Origin: an uncultured Pseudomonadota bacterium
GTDB taxonomy: Bacteria; Pseudomonadota; Gammaproteobacteria; Methylococcales; Methylomonadaceae
Length of the DNA stretch: 56,185 bases
Reading direction: 5' to 3'
Assembly: GCA_903928965.1 (NCBI GenBank)
Contig: CAIYSZ010000072.1
Coordinates: 1-56,185, forward strand
Part shown: in pieces, positions 1-8,582 of the stretch
Layout of the letters: each line of letters begins with the position of its first letter
Numbering within the stretch: the first letter of the stretch is position 1
Program-made: the position numbers and the translations under genes
Notes under the pieces: model-generated
What the model was told of the DNA's origin: nothing
What the model saw: only the letters and a program-made list of their open reading frames with translations
The model's database searches: none

Positions 1-34
1 GCGCTTTAAATGCACTCTAAGTTATTGATTTTGG

Positions 35-111
35 TGGGGTGAACGATGGGGCTCGAACCCACGACAACCGGAATCACAATCCGGGGCTCTACCAACTGAG
101 CTACGATCACC
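35..111 (-). tRNA. tRNA-His (GTG anticodon)
   Basis: On the minus strand a 77-nt cloverleaf can be folded, with the extra 5' G (-1) typical of tRNA-His, an encoded 3' CCA at 35-37, a D arm (AGCTCAG), a GTG anticodon flanked by TT and AT, and the TTCGA of the T loop. One T-T mismatch is visible in the acceptor stem. It is the last of three tRNA genes transcribed together. Confidence 0.95.
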
Positions 112-137
112 ATAGAGAATAATCTGAGGATGCGTGA

Positions 138-214
138 TGGCACGCTTGGCAGGATTCGAACCTGCGACCCTCGGCTTAGAAGGCCGATGCTCTATCCTAC
201 TGAGCTACAAGCGC
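138..214 (-). tRNA. tRNA-Arg (TCT anticodon)
   Basis: A 77-nt minus-strand cloverleaf with acceptor GCGCTTG pairing to CAAGCGT, an encoded CCA, a TTCGAA T loop and a TCT anticodon reading AGA codons. It is the middle gene of the Pro-Arg-His cluster, 26 nt from its neighbour tRNA-His. Confidence 0.95.
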
Positions 215-220
215 AAATCT

Positions 221-297
221 TGGTCGGGGTAGAGAGATTCGAACTCCCGACATTCTGCTCCCAAAGCAGACGCGCTACCAGGCTGCGCTATACCCCG
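221..297 (-). tRNA. tRNA-Pro (TGG anticodon)
   Basis: A 77-nt minus-strand cloverleaf beginning CGGGGTATAGCGCAG and ending in CCA, with a TGG anticodon (TT-TGG-GA). It is the first gene of the cluster and lies just downstream of the promoter at 352-380. Confidence 0.95.
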
Positions 298-351
298 AAA
301 TGATCTTCTTCTTTTAGTCCAGAGGAACTAAAGCTCCCGTGAAGAGTTGCT

Positions 352-380
352 ATAATACAGTAATGGCCTAAAAACGTCAA
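352..380 (-). promoter_or_regulatory. sigma70 promoter of the tRNA cluster
   Basis: On the minus strand TTGACG (380-375) is followed after exactly 17 nt by TATTAT (357-352). Transcription would start near 345, about 48 nt before tRNA-Pro. Spacing and sequence are close to consensus and no other gene is in reach. Confidence 0.8.
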
Positions 381-494
381 CAATTTTTTAACAATATAAA
401 AACTTGCTATTAATTCAGAGGCTTAAAGATAGCCTAACTCGCCCTGTATGTACGTAAATTATAAGACGCGGTTAAGCGTATTGCAAGTCGAGTG

Positions 495-530
495 CAGATT
501 TTGTAAAACTCGGGCTCAGATTTTGTAAAA
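495..530. repeat. Two 14-bp direct repeats downstream of fchA
   Basis: CAGATTTTGTAAAA occurs at 495-508 and again at 517-530 (22-bp period), directly after the fchA stop codon in its direction of transcription. No clear hairpin is formed. The rest of 381-494 shows nothing recognisable. Confidence 0.6.
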
Positions 531-537
531 AGCCGCT

Positions 538-1167
538 TCACCCCAGCTTGGCAACCGTCAACTCATAGGTTTGCTTGGCCAGATCAGCGGCTTGCTCCAA
601 AAATTGATCCAACTCCGCCAGTTTAGCCGCGGCGTATTCCCGGTCCTTTAGCAGTGCGGCATTGATGCGCACGTTAAGCGCCGCGCTGTTGACGCCGGCT
701 TGCGCCGCCGCCGCCGCCACGCCGGCATCGCTTATCACCATTTGGCTGCCTTGCTCCGCGGCGCGGCGCGCCAGGTGCAGCACGGCCAGACAGGCTTGCG
801 CGCATTCCAATGGCGCGTCGGTTGCGGCGGTCAGAGCCGCTTGTAGGTTATCGGCGCGTGATTGTTTCTCGCTTTCCGTTTGCTTGGGCAAGCGGTAACA
901 GGCCATCACCCGGTCAAATACTTGGGCGTCTTCGTCTATCATTGCCGTGAGCCGGGCGCGCAAAGTTTCCGCTTCTTGCAGCGCTTGGCGCAAACTTTCA
1001 TCCGCCGCCGCGTACTTAGGCTTGCCTATGGTCAGGCGGCACACCATGGCCACCAAAGCCGCGGCTTGCGCACCCATTAACGCCGCCGCGCCGCCGCCGC
1101 CGGGCGTGGCATTCTGGCTGGCCAATGCGTCTAAAAAAGTATTCAGGCTTAGTTCAGCCGCGCTCAT
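538..1167 (-). CDS. fchA: Methenyltetrahydrofolate cyclohydrolase, FchA type
   Basis: This 209-residue protein is a single cyclodeaminase/cyclohydrolase domain of the formiminotransferase-cyclodeaminase family. The family hallmark is the N-terminal TPGGGGAAA segment (about residues 21-29) followed by an Ala-rich helix. FchA interconverts 5,10-methenyl-H4folate and 10-formyl-H4folate in the cytoplasm. In bacteria handling C1 compounds it works with MtdA and formate-H4folate ligase, which fits the methanotroph-like setting. Its ATG overlaps the cysS stop codon by 4 nt (ATGA), so the two are probably translationally coupled. A catabolic cyclodeaminase (histidine or glutamate degradation) cannot be excluded from sequence alone, but no such pathway genes are nearby. 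Confidence 0.85.
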   Translation of the reverse strand: MSAAELSLNTFLDALASQNATPGGGGAAALMGAQAAALVAMVCRLTIGKPKYAAADESLRQALQEAETLRARLTAMIDEDAQVFDRVMACYRLPKQTESEKQSRADNLQAALTAATDAPLECAQACLAVLHLARRAAEQGSQMVISDAGVAAAAAQAGVNSAALNVRINAALLKDREYAAAKLAELDQFLEQAADLAKQTYELTVAKLG

Positions 1168-2657
1168 AGTGAAACTCCTTGCTCGCGCCGCCAGATGGTG
1201 GCTCCGCCGGCAATATCTTCCAATAATACGCCATTGGCTTTCAATTCATCGCGTATATTGTCAGCCAAGGCCCAATTTTTCTCGGCTTTCGCACTTTTGC
1301 GCGCGGCAATCAATTGTTCAATCCGTTCCGCGCCCAGGCTGTCGCCGCCGCCGCTTTGTAAAAATTCGTCCGGCGACGCTTGTAAAATGCCCAGCAGGCC
1401 GCCTAGCGCGCGCAAAGCGGCGGCGAGTTCGGGTTTGGCATGCTCATCGGCCTTATTCAGCTCGCGCGCCAGATCAAATAATACCGATAGCGCCACCGGC
1501 GTGTTGAAGTCGTCGTCCATCGCATCATTGAAACGTTTCTCGTATTCTTCGCGCGCGCCGCGCAAAACGGTGTCAATATCCTTCTGCGCGTCCGTTGCCG
1601 CCGGCGTATTAAAACTGTCGTCCATCGCCTCGATGCAGCGTTGCAAATAGACTTCCGGCGCGCCGCGCAAAGCGGTGTACAAACGGCTCAACGCCGTTCT
1701 GGCTTCTTGCAAATGTTCGTCCGAATAATTCAGCGGGCTGCGGTAATGGCTGGACAAAATGAAAAAGCGCACCACTTCCGGCTGAAATTGCCGCAAGACT
1801 TCGCGCACGGTAAAAAAATTGCCCAGTGATTTGGACATTTTTTCCTCGTTGACGCGTACAAAGCCGTTATGCATCCAATAATTGACGAACGGCTGGCCGC
1901 TGTCGTTTTCAGGCCAGCCGCAGGCGCCGACCGATTGCGCGATTTCGTTTTCGTGATGCGGAAATTGCAAATCCATGCCGCCGCCGTGGATGTCGAAATG
2001 CGCGCCCAGGCAGCAGGTAGACATGGCCGAGCATTCGATATGCCAGCCCGGCCGGCCGTCGCCCCAGGGCGAAGGCCAAGACGGCTCGCCGGGCTTGGCG
2101 GATTTCCACAGCACAAAGTCCAACGGGTCGCGTTTGGCGGCGTCCACTTCCACCCGTTCGCCGGCTTGCAAATCCGCGATGTTTTTGCCGGACAACTTGC
2201 CGTAGCCGTCAAAACTACTTACTGCGTAAAACACGTCGCCGTTGCCGCCGACATAGGCAAAGCCCTTGGACAGCAATTGCTCTATCATATGAATAATACT
2301 GTGCATCGATTCGGTCGCGCGCGGTTCCAAATCCGGCGGCAGCACCGCCAACGCCCGTTCGTCCTCGTGCATGGCTTCAATAAAGCGGGCGGTCAGCGCG
2401 GTAAACGGTTCTCCGTTGACCTGCGCGCGTTGGATGATTTTGTCGTCAATGTCGGTAACATTACGTACATAAGTCAAATCGTAGCCTAAATGGCGCAAAT
2501 AACGCGCCACCGTATCGAACACGACCATAACCCGCGCGTGACCGATATGGCAATAATCGTAGACCGTCATGCCGCAGACATACATACCAACCTTGCCGGC
2601 GATTCTGGGCTTGAATTCTTGCTTGCTACGGGTCAGGGTATTGTAAATTTTTAGCAT
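1164..2657 (-). CDS. cysS: Cysteinyl-tRNA synthetase with an internal 35-residue duplication
   Basis: Class I aminoacyl-tRNA synthetase charging tRNA-Cys. HIGH is at residues 37-40 and KMSKS at 273-277. The zinc ligands are visible as C28, C209, H234 and E238. At 497 residues it is about 35 longer than usual (about 460). The excess is explained by a tandem duplication: residues 331-365 and 366-400 both begin RGA, continue with a charged helix and contain AMDD(S/D)FNTP. At DNA level the copies lie 105 bp apart (for example 1501 against 1606) and are clearly related but diverged, so this is not an assembly stutter. The reading frame is kept and all catalytic motifs are intact, so the enzyme is probably functional. 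Confidence 0.95.
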   Translation of the reverse strand: MLKIYNTLTRSKQEFKPRIAGKVGMYVCGMTVYDYCHIGHARVMVVFDTVARYLRHLGYDLTYVRNVTDIDDKIIQRAQVNGEPFTALTARFIEAMHEDERALAVLPPDLEPRATESMHSIIHMIEQLLSKGFAYVGGNGDVFYAVSSFDGYGKLSGKNIADLQAGERVEVDAAKRDPLDFVLWKSAKPGEPSWPSPWGDGRPGWHIECSAMSTCCLGAHFDIHGGGMDLQFPHHENEIAQSVGACGWPENDSGQPFVNYWMHNGFVRVNEEKMSKSLGNFFTVREVLRQFQPEVVRFFILSSHYRSPLNYSDEHLQEARTALSRLYTALRGAPEVYLQRCIEAMDDSFNTPAATDAQKDIDTVLRGAREEYEKRFNDAMDDDFNTPVALSVLFDLARELNKADEHAKPELAAALRALGGLLGILQASPDEFLQSGGGDSLGAERIEQLIAARKSAKAEKNWALADNIRDELKANGVLLEDIAGGATIWRREQGVSL

Positions 2658-2766
2658 GGTTAAACCGGGACGACAGCAAAATACTTAGCAATCTACCAAG
2701 TTTTAGGCTTCTCTTTCAAGTGAAAAACGCATAAAATTTGCCGCTACGGATATTTTAGGAGGTCAC

Positions 2767-3348
2767 ATGCTAGGCAATTGGATTTTCATTATTCTGTTAT
2801 TTACTTCAACTCTTTCATTTGCAAAAGAAAACACTATGAGCGAAACCGCAACAAAAGTTAAACTGACTACCTCCCTGGGCGAAGTCGTGATTCAATTGAA
2901 TCAGGAAAAAGCGCCGGTCAGCAGCGCCAATTTTCTGACTTACGTTAAAGAAGGCTTTTACAACGGCACGATATTCCATCGGGTCATTCCGGGCTTTATG
3001 GCGCAAGGCGGCGGTTTCGACGTCAATTTCCAACAAAAACCAACCCATGCTCCGATTAAAAATGAAGCCGAAAACGGCCTAAAAAACAAACGCGGCACGC
3101 TCGCCATGGCGCGCACCGGTGACCCGCACTCCGCCACCGCTCAGTTCTTTATCAATTACAAGGACAACGGCTTCCTGGATCATACCAGTCCAACTCCTAA
3201 CGGTTGGGGCTACGCGGTGTTCGGAGAAGTAGTCAGCGGCATGGACGTAGTGGATAGCTTTGCCAAACAGCCTACCGGCAACCGCGGCGGGCATCAAGAC
3301 GTGCCGAAAACCGATATCGTGATAGAAAAAGCCGAAGTCGTGGAATAA
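2767..3348 (+). CDS. Cyclophilin-type peptidyl-prolyl isomerase, probably secreted
   Basis: Peptidyl-prolyl cis-trans isomerase of the cyclophilin family, with [13 protein letters not shown] (residues 70-82), [17 protein letters not shown] and a C-terminal FGEV segment. An AGGAGG sits five bases before the chosen ATG. From there the first 19 residues are hydrophobic (WIFIILLF) and end SFA-KE like a signal-peptidase site, although the n-region lacks positive charge. A second Met at residue 24 (position 2836) would give a cytoplasmic PpiB of normal length but has only a poor ribosome site. So either the protein is periplasmic or both forms are made. lpxH follows after 7 bp. cysS is divergent, with about 110 bp between. 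Confidence 0.9.
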   Translation: MLGNWIFIILLFTSTLSFAKENTMSETATKVKLTTSLGEVVIQLNQEKAPVSSANFLTYVKEGFYNGTIFHRVIPGFMAQGGGFDVNFQQKPTHAPIKNEAENGLKNKRGTLAMARTGDPHSATAQFFINYKDNGFLDHTSPTPNGWGYAVFGEVVSGMDVVDSFAKQPTGNRGGHQDVPKTDIVIEKAEVVE

Positions 3349-3355
3349 ATCCATA

Positions 3356-4087
3356 ATGTCCGCGTCAAACGAAGTCTTGTTCGTTTCCGACTTGCACCTA
3401 AGTCTAGGCAAGCCTGCCATCACGCAACGCTTTTTGAATTTTCTGGAGCAGCGCGCTGTCCGCGCCGAGGCTTTATATATATTGGGCGATTTGTTCGACG
3501 CCTGGATAGGCGACGACGATAACACCCCGCCTAATAAATCCGTCAAACAAGCCTTACGCCGCTTAAGCGATGCCGGTACAGCGGTGCATTTGCTGCAAGG
3601 TAATCGCGATTTTTTGCTAGGCCAACGCTTCGCCGCCGAAACCGGCGTAAGTTTACTACCGGAATATTGCGTGATTGAGTTGGGCGGCCAGCCGGTATTA
3701 TTGACGCATGGCGATTTATTATGCAGCGACGACGTCGCCTATCAAGCGTTTCGCGTCAAATCGCGTACGGCGGAATGGCGGCGCAACGTGCTGTCCAAAT
3801 CGTTATGGCTGCGCTTGTTGGCGGCGCGCTGGTATCGTTGGCGCAGTCATTACCACAAGCGCGGCAAGACTCAGGACATCATGGACGTGAATCAGGATAC
3901 GGTCCGCGCCGAGATGCGCCGCTTTGCCTGCCAGGTTTTGATTCACGGTCATACGCATAGACCCGCAAGACACGATTTTATATTGGATGAAAAAACGGCG
4001 ACGCGCTGGGTGTTGGCGGAATGGCGGCCGGAAGCCGGCCAAACCCTCTGCTGGCGCGCAGGCGCGTGGACGGTGGAAACGGTTTAA
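3356..4087 (+). CDS. lpxH: UDP-2,3-diacylglucosamine pyrophosphatase
   Basis: LpxH cleaves UDP-2,3-diacylglucosamine to lipid X at the inner face of the cytoplasmic membrane, the fourth step of lipid A synthesis. The calcineurin-like phosphoesterase metal ligands are all present: SDLHL (D12, H14), GDLFDAWIGDDD (D45), GNRDF (N83), THGDLL (H118) and HGHTHRP near residue 200. Its 243 residues are normal for the family. The gene lies 7 bp behind the cyclophilin gene with no strong ribosome site of its own, suggesting coupled expression. The ppiB-lpxH order is common in gammaproteobacteria. Confidence 0.95.
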   Translation: MSASNEVLFVSDLHLSLGKPAITQRFLNFLEQRAVRAEALYILGDLFDAWIGDDDNTPPNKSVKQALRRLSDAGTAVHLLQGNRDFLLGQRFAAETGVSLLPEYCVIELGGQPVLLTHGDLLCSDDVAYQAFRVKSRTAEWRRNVLSKSLWLRLLAARWYRWRSHYHKRGKTQDIMDVNQDTVRAEMRRFACQVLIHGHTHRPARHDFILDEKTATRWVLAEWRPEAGQTLCWRAGAWTVETV

Positions 4088-4449
4088 CGAGAGTTGTTTT
4101 ACTTATTCCGGATTACAAACACTCTTTAGTGAGACAAAAATTGGTAAAAAACATGGATCGCGGTTGAATCAAGTTACGTATTTCAAAGACTACCCCATTC
4201 TATCAAAGCGTACATACGGGCGCGGATCGTGGAAGGGACGACGGAGTCATCAATCGGTGATAGCGTTTCCACCATTAGCCGCCCGGATATCCAAGCTGAT
4301 TTCCGAACTCCATCGGCTAGTAAAACTATAGCACAGCCAGAAAAACAAGAGGCACGTCAAATAGCTATCGGATTGAAGAACCCGATACGGAGCAAATTTC
4401 CTTGAATGCTTGTGATGCTTAGCTTAAAAACTTGGCGGTAATCAGAGAC
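4088..4449. other. 362-bp gap with an unrecognised open frame
   Basis: Between the convergent lpxH and sspB genes no standard gene is found. On the plus strand one frame is open from the TAA at 4145 to a TGA at 4403-4405 (85 codons) without an ATG. The only starts are non-canonical, such as a GTG at 4229, and lack a ribosome site. The deduced peptide is hydrophilic and resembles nothing I recognise. It may be the tail of a lost gene or chance. No clear terminator was seen. Confidence 0.3.
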
Positions 4450-4836
4450 TTATTTGACCACGCGTAAAAAAGGCTTGCCGGCTTTCTTGTCATCCGCTTC
4501 GGGTTGCGGCTGGGGCGGGGTTTCGTCTTCTTCCGGTTCAAAGAACATTCCCTTACCGGTTTCCTTGGCGTAAATGGCCAACACCGCCGGAAGCGGCGCG
4601 GTTACCGTCATTCCAACGCCCGCGAAACGGGCGTTGAAACTGACTTCATCATTGCCTAAGTTTAAATTTTGCACGGCCGCGGGCCTAATGTTTAATACGA
4701 TGCGGCCGTTGTCGACAAAATCCGTGGGCAACACGCAATGCGGGCGGGTGGCATCCACCAGTAAATACGGGGTTAAGTCGTTGTCGATAATCCATTCGTA
4801 AATCGCGCGGACCAGATAAGGCTTTAAGGAACTCAT
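4450..4836 (-). CDS. sspB: ClpXP specificity-enhancing factor SspB
   Basis: SspB tethers ssrA-tagged and other substrates to the ClpXP protease. The N-terminal substrate-binding domain (about residues 1-105) starts SLKPYLVRAIYEW and contains the conserved TPYLLVDA. A Pro/Glu-rich flexible linker follows, and the last seven residues PFLRVVK are the ClpX-docking tail. The length of 128 is a little short of the E. coli protein (165), the difference lying in the linker. The usual partner sspA lies 142 bp upstream on the same strand. Confidence 0.95.
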   Translation of the reverse strand: MSSLKPYLVRAIYEWIIDNDLTPYLLVDATRPHCVLPTDFVDNGRIVLNIRPAAVQNLNLGNDEVSFNARFAGVGMTVTAPLPAVLAIYAKETGKGMFFEPEEDETPPQPQPEADDKKAGKPFLRVVK

Positions 4837-4978
4837 TTTTTACCTGATTACGTATAGGCGAAAGCAAAAGTTAATTGTACCATTCTAGTATCAAACGGTT
4901 GGGTTTGGCTACCGGTTCTAAAATCAAAATCCGGCGGACAATCTTAAACAAGATTGGAGGCGCTTATTTAATGAGGCT

Positions 4979-5617
4979 TTATTTATGCGCCGTTGACATC
5001 ATGTCCCGCTCTTGGCTGCTGAGGCTGTCCTGAAAGGCTCTGCGCGCAAACAAGCGGTTGGCGTAAGCGGTTATGCCCTTGCCCAAGCAAACAACGTCAA
5101 TGCCTATGCCGCCCAAGCGCCATAATAGAGGAGCCATCACGCAATCGGTCATGGTATATTCCTCGTTCATAAAATACGGCGTCGCTTCAAATACCGGCGC
5201 GGCGGCGAGCAAGCTTTCCTTTAATTGTTTCTTGGTCTTGGCCGATTTTTTTTCGCCTGACTCCAGTATCTCGCGCAACATGTTATACCATTCCTGATCA
5301 ATGCGTTTGATCAGCATGCGGGTATTAGCGCGAGAGCCAGGTTCCATTTGATGCAAGGCCGGGTGCGGAAACCGCTCATCCAGATATTCCATGATGATAT
5401 GCGCATCATATAATACTAAATCCCTTTCCACAAAAGTCGGTGCGTTTCCGTTAGGGTTTAATTCCAGCAAATCTTCCGGCGGGTCGTTTGGATCGAAGTA
5501 TTCAATTTCGGCGGGAACCGCTTTTTCTTGCATCACCAGTCGAGTGCAATGACTCATAATGCAGGTTGGCGATGAGAACAGCGTCATAGCCGATTTTCGG
5601 CTGGGGGTGTTGGGCAC
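4979..5617 (-). CDS. sspA: Stringent starvation protein A (GST fold)
   Basis: SspA is an RNA-polymerase-associated regulator with a glutathione S-transferase fold that lacks GST activity. The N-terminal thioredoxin-like domain (LFSSPTCIMSHCTRLVM...NPNGNAPTFVERDLVLYDAHIIMEYLD) and an all-helical C-terminal domain are both present over 212 residues. The start chosen is GTG, with GAGG about 9 nt upstream. The internal ATG at residue 11 has no ribosome site. Placement directly behind petABC and before sspB is the usual proteobacterial order. Confidence 0.93.
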   Translation of the reverse strand: MPNTPSRKSAMTLFSSPTCIMSHCTRLVMQEKAVPAEIEYFDPNDPPEDLLELNPNGNAPTFVERDLVLYDAHIIMEYLDERFPHPALHQMEPGSRANTRMLIKRIDQEWYNMLREILESGEKKSAKTKKQLKESLLAAAPVFEATPYFMNEEYTMTDCVMAPLLWRLGGIGIDVVCLGKGITAYANRLFARRAFQDSLSSQERDMMSTAHK

Positions 5618-5696
5618 GAAGGATAACCTCTAGATGATACAGAAATTTGTTTCGAGTCGAATTGTATCACGGTTGCTAATGGTTTGGCGGGCGCCC

Positions 5697-5723
5697 AAGG
5701 CGCGGTTTTGGCCGCGCCTTTTT
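5697..5723 (+). terminator. Perfect 9-bp hairpin with a T tail on the plus strand
   Basis: Arms 5697-5705 and 5712-5720 (AAGGCGCGG and its complement) enclose the loop TTTTGG and run into TTTTT on the plus strand. It lies just after petC, where a minus-strand terminator is expected, but on the minus strand the T tail is missing (GGG follows). Either it stops petABC transcription inefficiently or it ends an unrecognised plus-strand transcript. Confidence 0.5.
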
Positions 5724-5734
5724 AGATTATCCTA

Positions 5735-6457
5735 TCAATGTATGTCTTTCCAATATTCTTTTTTCAACAAAAACGCGACGGCGATAAACATGATTATAAA
5801 AAATATAACGTATTTACCCATGGTCACTCGCTCCAGTTGCACGGGTTCGCCGACATAGACCATGAAGTTAACCAAATCGTTGACCAATTTATCGAACTCC
5901 TTCGGCGATAATTGGCCGGGGCGCTCCAGTTTTAGGCCGGTAACCTGTTCATGACCGTCCACGGTTTTGGAGACGGCGATCTGAGTGCCTTGAAGTTGCC
6001 AAAATACGTTCGGCATCGCCACATCTTTAAACACCGCGTTATTGACCCCGGTCGGTTTGCCGGGTTCGGCATAAAAGCTTTTCAAGTAAGTATACAGCCA
6101 ATCCGCGCCGCGGGAGCGTGCGATCAAAGACAAGTCGGGCGGCGTGGTGCCGAACCATTTTTCCGCGTCGTGCGCATTCATGGCCGAATGCATTTGGTCA
6201 TAAATGCCGGCGCCCAAGGGCGCCACATTTTTCAAAATTTCCGCTTCGTCCAAATGCAAATCCTGGGCGATGCGTTTATAGCGGATATGTTTAGCCGAAT
6301 GGCAGCCCAAGCAATAAGTCACGTAATATTTGGCGCCGCGCTCCAATGAAGGATAATCGGATAAATCGATATCGGGGCTTTCCAGGTCAAAACCGCCTCC
6401 GCTGGCTTGGACGCTGAAAGAAAGCATTAAAAACAAAAGAGACAATAGTTTTTTCAT
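5735..6457 (-). CDS. petC: Cytochrome c1 of the bc1 complex
   Basis: Membrane-anchored c-type cytochrome that passes electrons from the Rieske protein to soluble cytochrome c. An N-terminal signal peptide ends near QASGGG. The haem site CLGCH is at about residues 49-53, the axial-ligand region has AMPNVFW, and a C-terminal transmembrane helix (YVIFFIIMFIAVAFLL) is followed by positive residues. Length 240 is usual. The gene is third in petABC, 3 bp behind petB. Confidence 0.95.
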   Translation of the reverse strand: MKKLLSLLFLMLSFSVQASGGGFDLESPDIDLSDYPSLERGAKYYVTYCLGCHSAKHIRYKRIAQDLHLDEAEILKNVAPLGAGIYDQMHSAMNAHDAEKWFGTTPPDLSLIARSRGADWLYTYLKSFYAEPGKPTGVNNAVFKDVAMPNVFWQLQGTQIAVSKTVDGHEQVTGLKLERPGQLSPKEFDKLVNDLVNFMVYVGEPVQLERVTMGKYVIFFIIMFIAVAFLLKKEYWKDIH

Positions 6458-6460
6458 GGC

Positions 6461-7831
6461 TTAATCAAGGCTTTCTTTTAGATGTTTAGCGAAACGAATC
6501 AACACGGCTTTCAGACCCGCGGGGTTAAATTTTCTACTGGTTTGTTCTACCGGAGCAATTTCATCATACAGCGCCAACAACAACGGGATGCGCTCTTCCA
6601 GCGACGATTCCGGCGTGGTGCGGTCAGGCACCGGCTTGGTTTTTTCCCAACGCGTGTATAAGGGCATTAACAGAAAAAAGCCGAAATAAATAGCGGTGAG
6701 CACGCGCGCCACGGTGGTCGCCATCGGGGTGGCCGGTTGGGTGCCCAAATAGCCTAATCCTATGAAGCTGATGACGAACAACAACAAGGCTTTTTTGAAC
6801 AAACCGCCGCGATAGCGGATGGATCTGACTTTGCCGCGGTCCAGCCATGGCAACGCGAACAGCACCGCAATCGCGCCGCCCATGGCGATAACGCCGGCGA
6901 ACTTATCCGGAACCGCGCGCAAGATGGCATAGAATGGGGTGAAATACCATACCGGAGCAATGTGTTCCGGTGTTTTCAAGGGATCGGCCGGGATGAAGTT
7001 GGCGTGCTCCAGGAAATAGCCGCCCATTTCCGGCATATAGAAAATGACGACGGCGAAGAAAAACATAAACACGCCGACGCCGACGATGTCCTTAACCGTG
7101 TAATAAGGATGAAACGGTATGCCGTCCAGCGGTTTGCCTTGCCAATTGACGTTCTCGTGAATGTCTATGCCGTCCGGATTGTTGGAGCCTACTTCGTGCA
7201 GCGCGACAATGTGCAGAAATACCAGAATCAACAGCGCCAAAGGCACGGCGATGACGTGAAACGCAAAAAACCGGTTCAAGGTCGCGTCGGATACCACGTA
7301 ATCGCCGCGGACCCACAGCGACAATTCGTCGCCGACCACCGGTATCGCGCTGAACAAGGAGATAATCACCTGCGCGCCCCAATAAGACATTTGCCCCCAT
7401 GGCAGCAAATAACCCATAAAGGCTTCCGCCATCAAGCAAACGAAGATCAGCATGCCGAAAATCCAGATCAATTCGCGCGGTTGCTTGAAAGAACCGTAGA
7501 TCAAGCCGCGGAACATATGCAGATACACCACGATGAAAAACGCGGAGGCGCCGGTGGAGTGCATATAGCGCACCAGCCAGCCCCAATCCACGTCGCGCAT
7601 GATGTACTCGACGGAATCGAACGCCAACTCGGCGTCCGGTTTGTAGTTCATGGTTAGAAATATGCCGGTGACGAATTGGTTCACCAATACGAACAGCGCC
7701 AGCGAACCGAAGAAATACCAGATGTTAAAGTTTTTTGGCGCATAATAATGCGCCATGTGGTCGTGCCAAAGGTCCGACAACGGAAAACGCTCTAAAAACC
7801 ATTCCGAGACCTTATTGATGCTCTGTTTCAT
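6461..7831 (-). CDS. petB: Cytochrome b of the bc1 complex
   Basis: The quinol-oxidising membrane subunit with two b haems. Recognisable parts are the helices with RYMHSTGASAFFIVVYLHMFRGL and HVIAVPLALLILVFLHIVALHE (haem-ligating His pairs), the Qo-site region GYLLPWGQMSYW and the PEW-type motif, here PVWYFTPFYAILRA. At 456 residues it is longer than the typical bacterial protein (about 400-430), with an extended hydrophilic C terminus after the last helix. Its ATG overlaps the petA stop by 4 nt. Confidence 0.95.
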   Translation of the reverse strand: MKQSINKVSEWFLERFPLSDLWHDHMAHYYAPKNFNIWYFFGSLALFVLVNQFVTGIFLTMNYKPDAELAFDSVEYIMRDVDWGWLVRYMHSTGASAFFIVVYLHMFRGLIYGSFKQPRELIWIFGMLIFVCLMAEAFMGYLLPWGQMSYWGAQVIISLFSAIPVVGDELSLWVRGDYVVSDATLNRFFAFHVIAVPLALLILVFLHIVALHEVGSNNPDGIDIHENVNWQGKPLDGIPFHPYYTVKDIVGVGVFMFFFAVVIFYMPEMGGYFLEHANFIPADPLKTPEHIAPVWYFTPFYAILRAVPDKFAGVIAMGGAIAVLFALPWLDRGKVRSIRYRGGLFKKALLLFVISFIGLGYLGTQPATPMATTVARVLTAIYFGFFLLMPLYTRWEKTKPVPDRTTPESSLEERIPLLLALYDEIAPVEQTSRKFNPAGLKAVLIRFAKHLKESLD

Positions 7832-8430
7832 GCTTTGCTCGCCTCGTCGTTATCTTCGCCAATAATCATTAAGTTGTCGGTGACGTACCGGTATGGAGGT
7901 ATCTCCAAATTGGTCGGCGCCGGAACGCCGCGGAACACGCGGCCGGCCAAATCGAACCACGAACCGTGGCACGGGCAGAAGAACCCGCCTTTCCAATCCT
8001 CGCCCAAGTCATGCGGCGCTATTTCCGGCCGGAAAGTGGGCGAACAGCCTAAATGCGTGCATAAACCAATAGCGACGAAAATCTCCGGCTTGATGGAACG
8101 CAGCGGGTTGGCGCTGGAGGCCGGTTGTATGGATGCGGCGGATTGCGGGTCCGCCAATTTAGGCTCCAAAGTGTTTAAGGTAGCCAGCACTTCCGGAGTG
8201 CGCTGTAACACCCAAACCGGCTTGCCGCGCCAGGCCACGCGAATCAACTGTCCCGGTTCCATCTTACTCAAATCGACTTCTACCGGCGCGCCGGCCGCCA
8301 TGGCCTTGGCGCTGGGTCGCATTTGCGAGAGAAACGGCACGGTCAAGTAACCCGCGCCGACCGCGCCGACCACGGTCAGCGCGGCGGTCAGAAATTGGCG
8401 TTTGGAATTATCGACGCCTTGTGCATTCAT
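7828..8430 (-). CDS. petA: Rieske iron-sulfur subunit of the bc1 complex
   Basis: The [2Fe-2S] subunit that takes the first electron from quinol. The cluster motifs are CTHLGC (residues 124-129) and CPCHGSWFD (from 152). The N terminus has a twin-arginine-like SKRQFLTAA followed by a membrane anchor, consistent with Tat-dependent insertion. I start it at the ATG at 8430, which has AGGAG about 8 nt upstream and gives a normal 200 residues. An in-frame start 15 codons earlier adds a non-conserved leader. First gene of petABC. Confidence 0.93.
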   Translation of the reverse strand: MNAQGVDNSKRQFLTAALTVVGAVGAGYLTVPFLSQMRPSAKAMAAGAPVEVDLSKMEPGQLIRVAWRGKPVWVLQRTPEVLATLNTLEPKLADPQSAASIQPASSANPLRSIKPEIFVAIGLCTHLGCSPTFRPEIAPHDLGEDWKGGFFCPCHGSWFDLAGRVFRGVPAPTNLEIPPYRYVTDNLMIIGEDNDEASKA

Positions 8431-8582
8431 GAGTAACGCTCCTGAGTTAATGTGGCGTATTTGACGCAACGCCATTTTTATAGTTTTTTAGCAAATATAC
8501 CTTACTAATCGCATTATTAGAAGTCCGCCGCCGCGCGGCGGAACAAATAATCAACGATTAATAAACTAATTGTTAACCAAAT

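Noticed and set aside
8431..8475. Longer N terminus for the Rieske protein
   Set aside because: The extra 15 residues lack a good ribosome site, whereas the internal ATG at 8430 has AGGAG and gives the usual N terminus.
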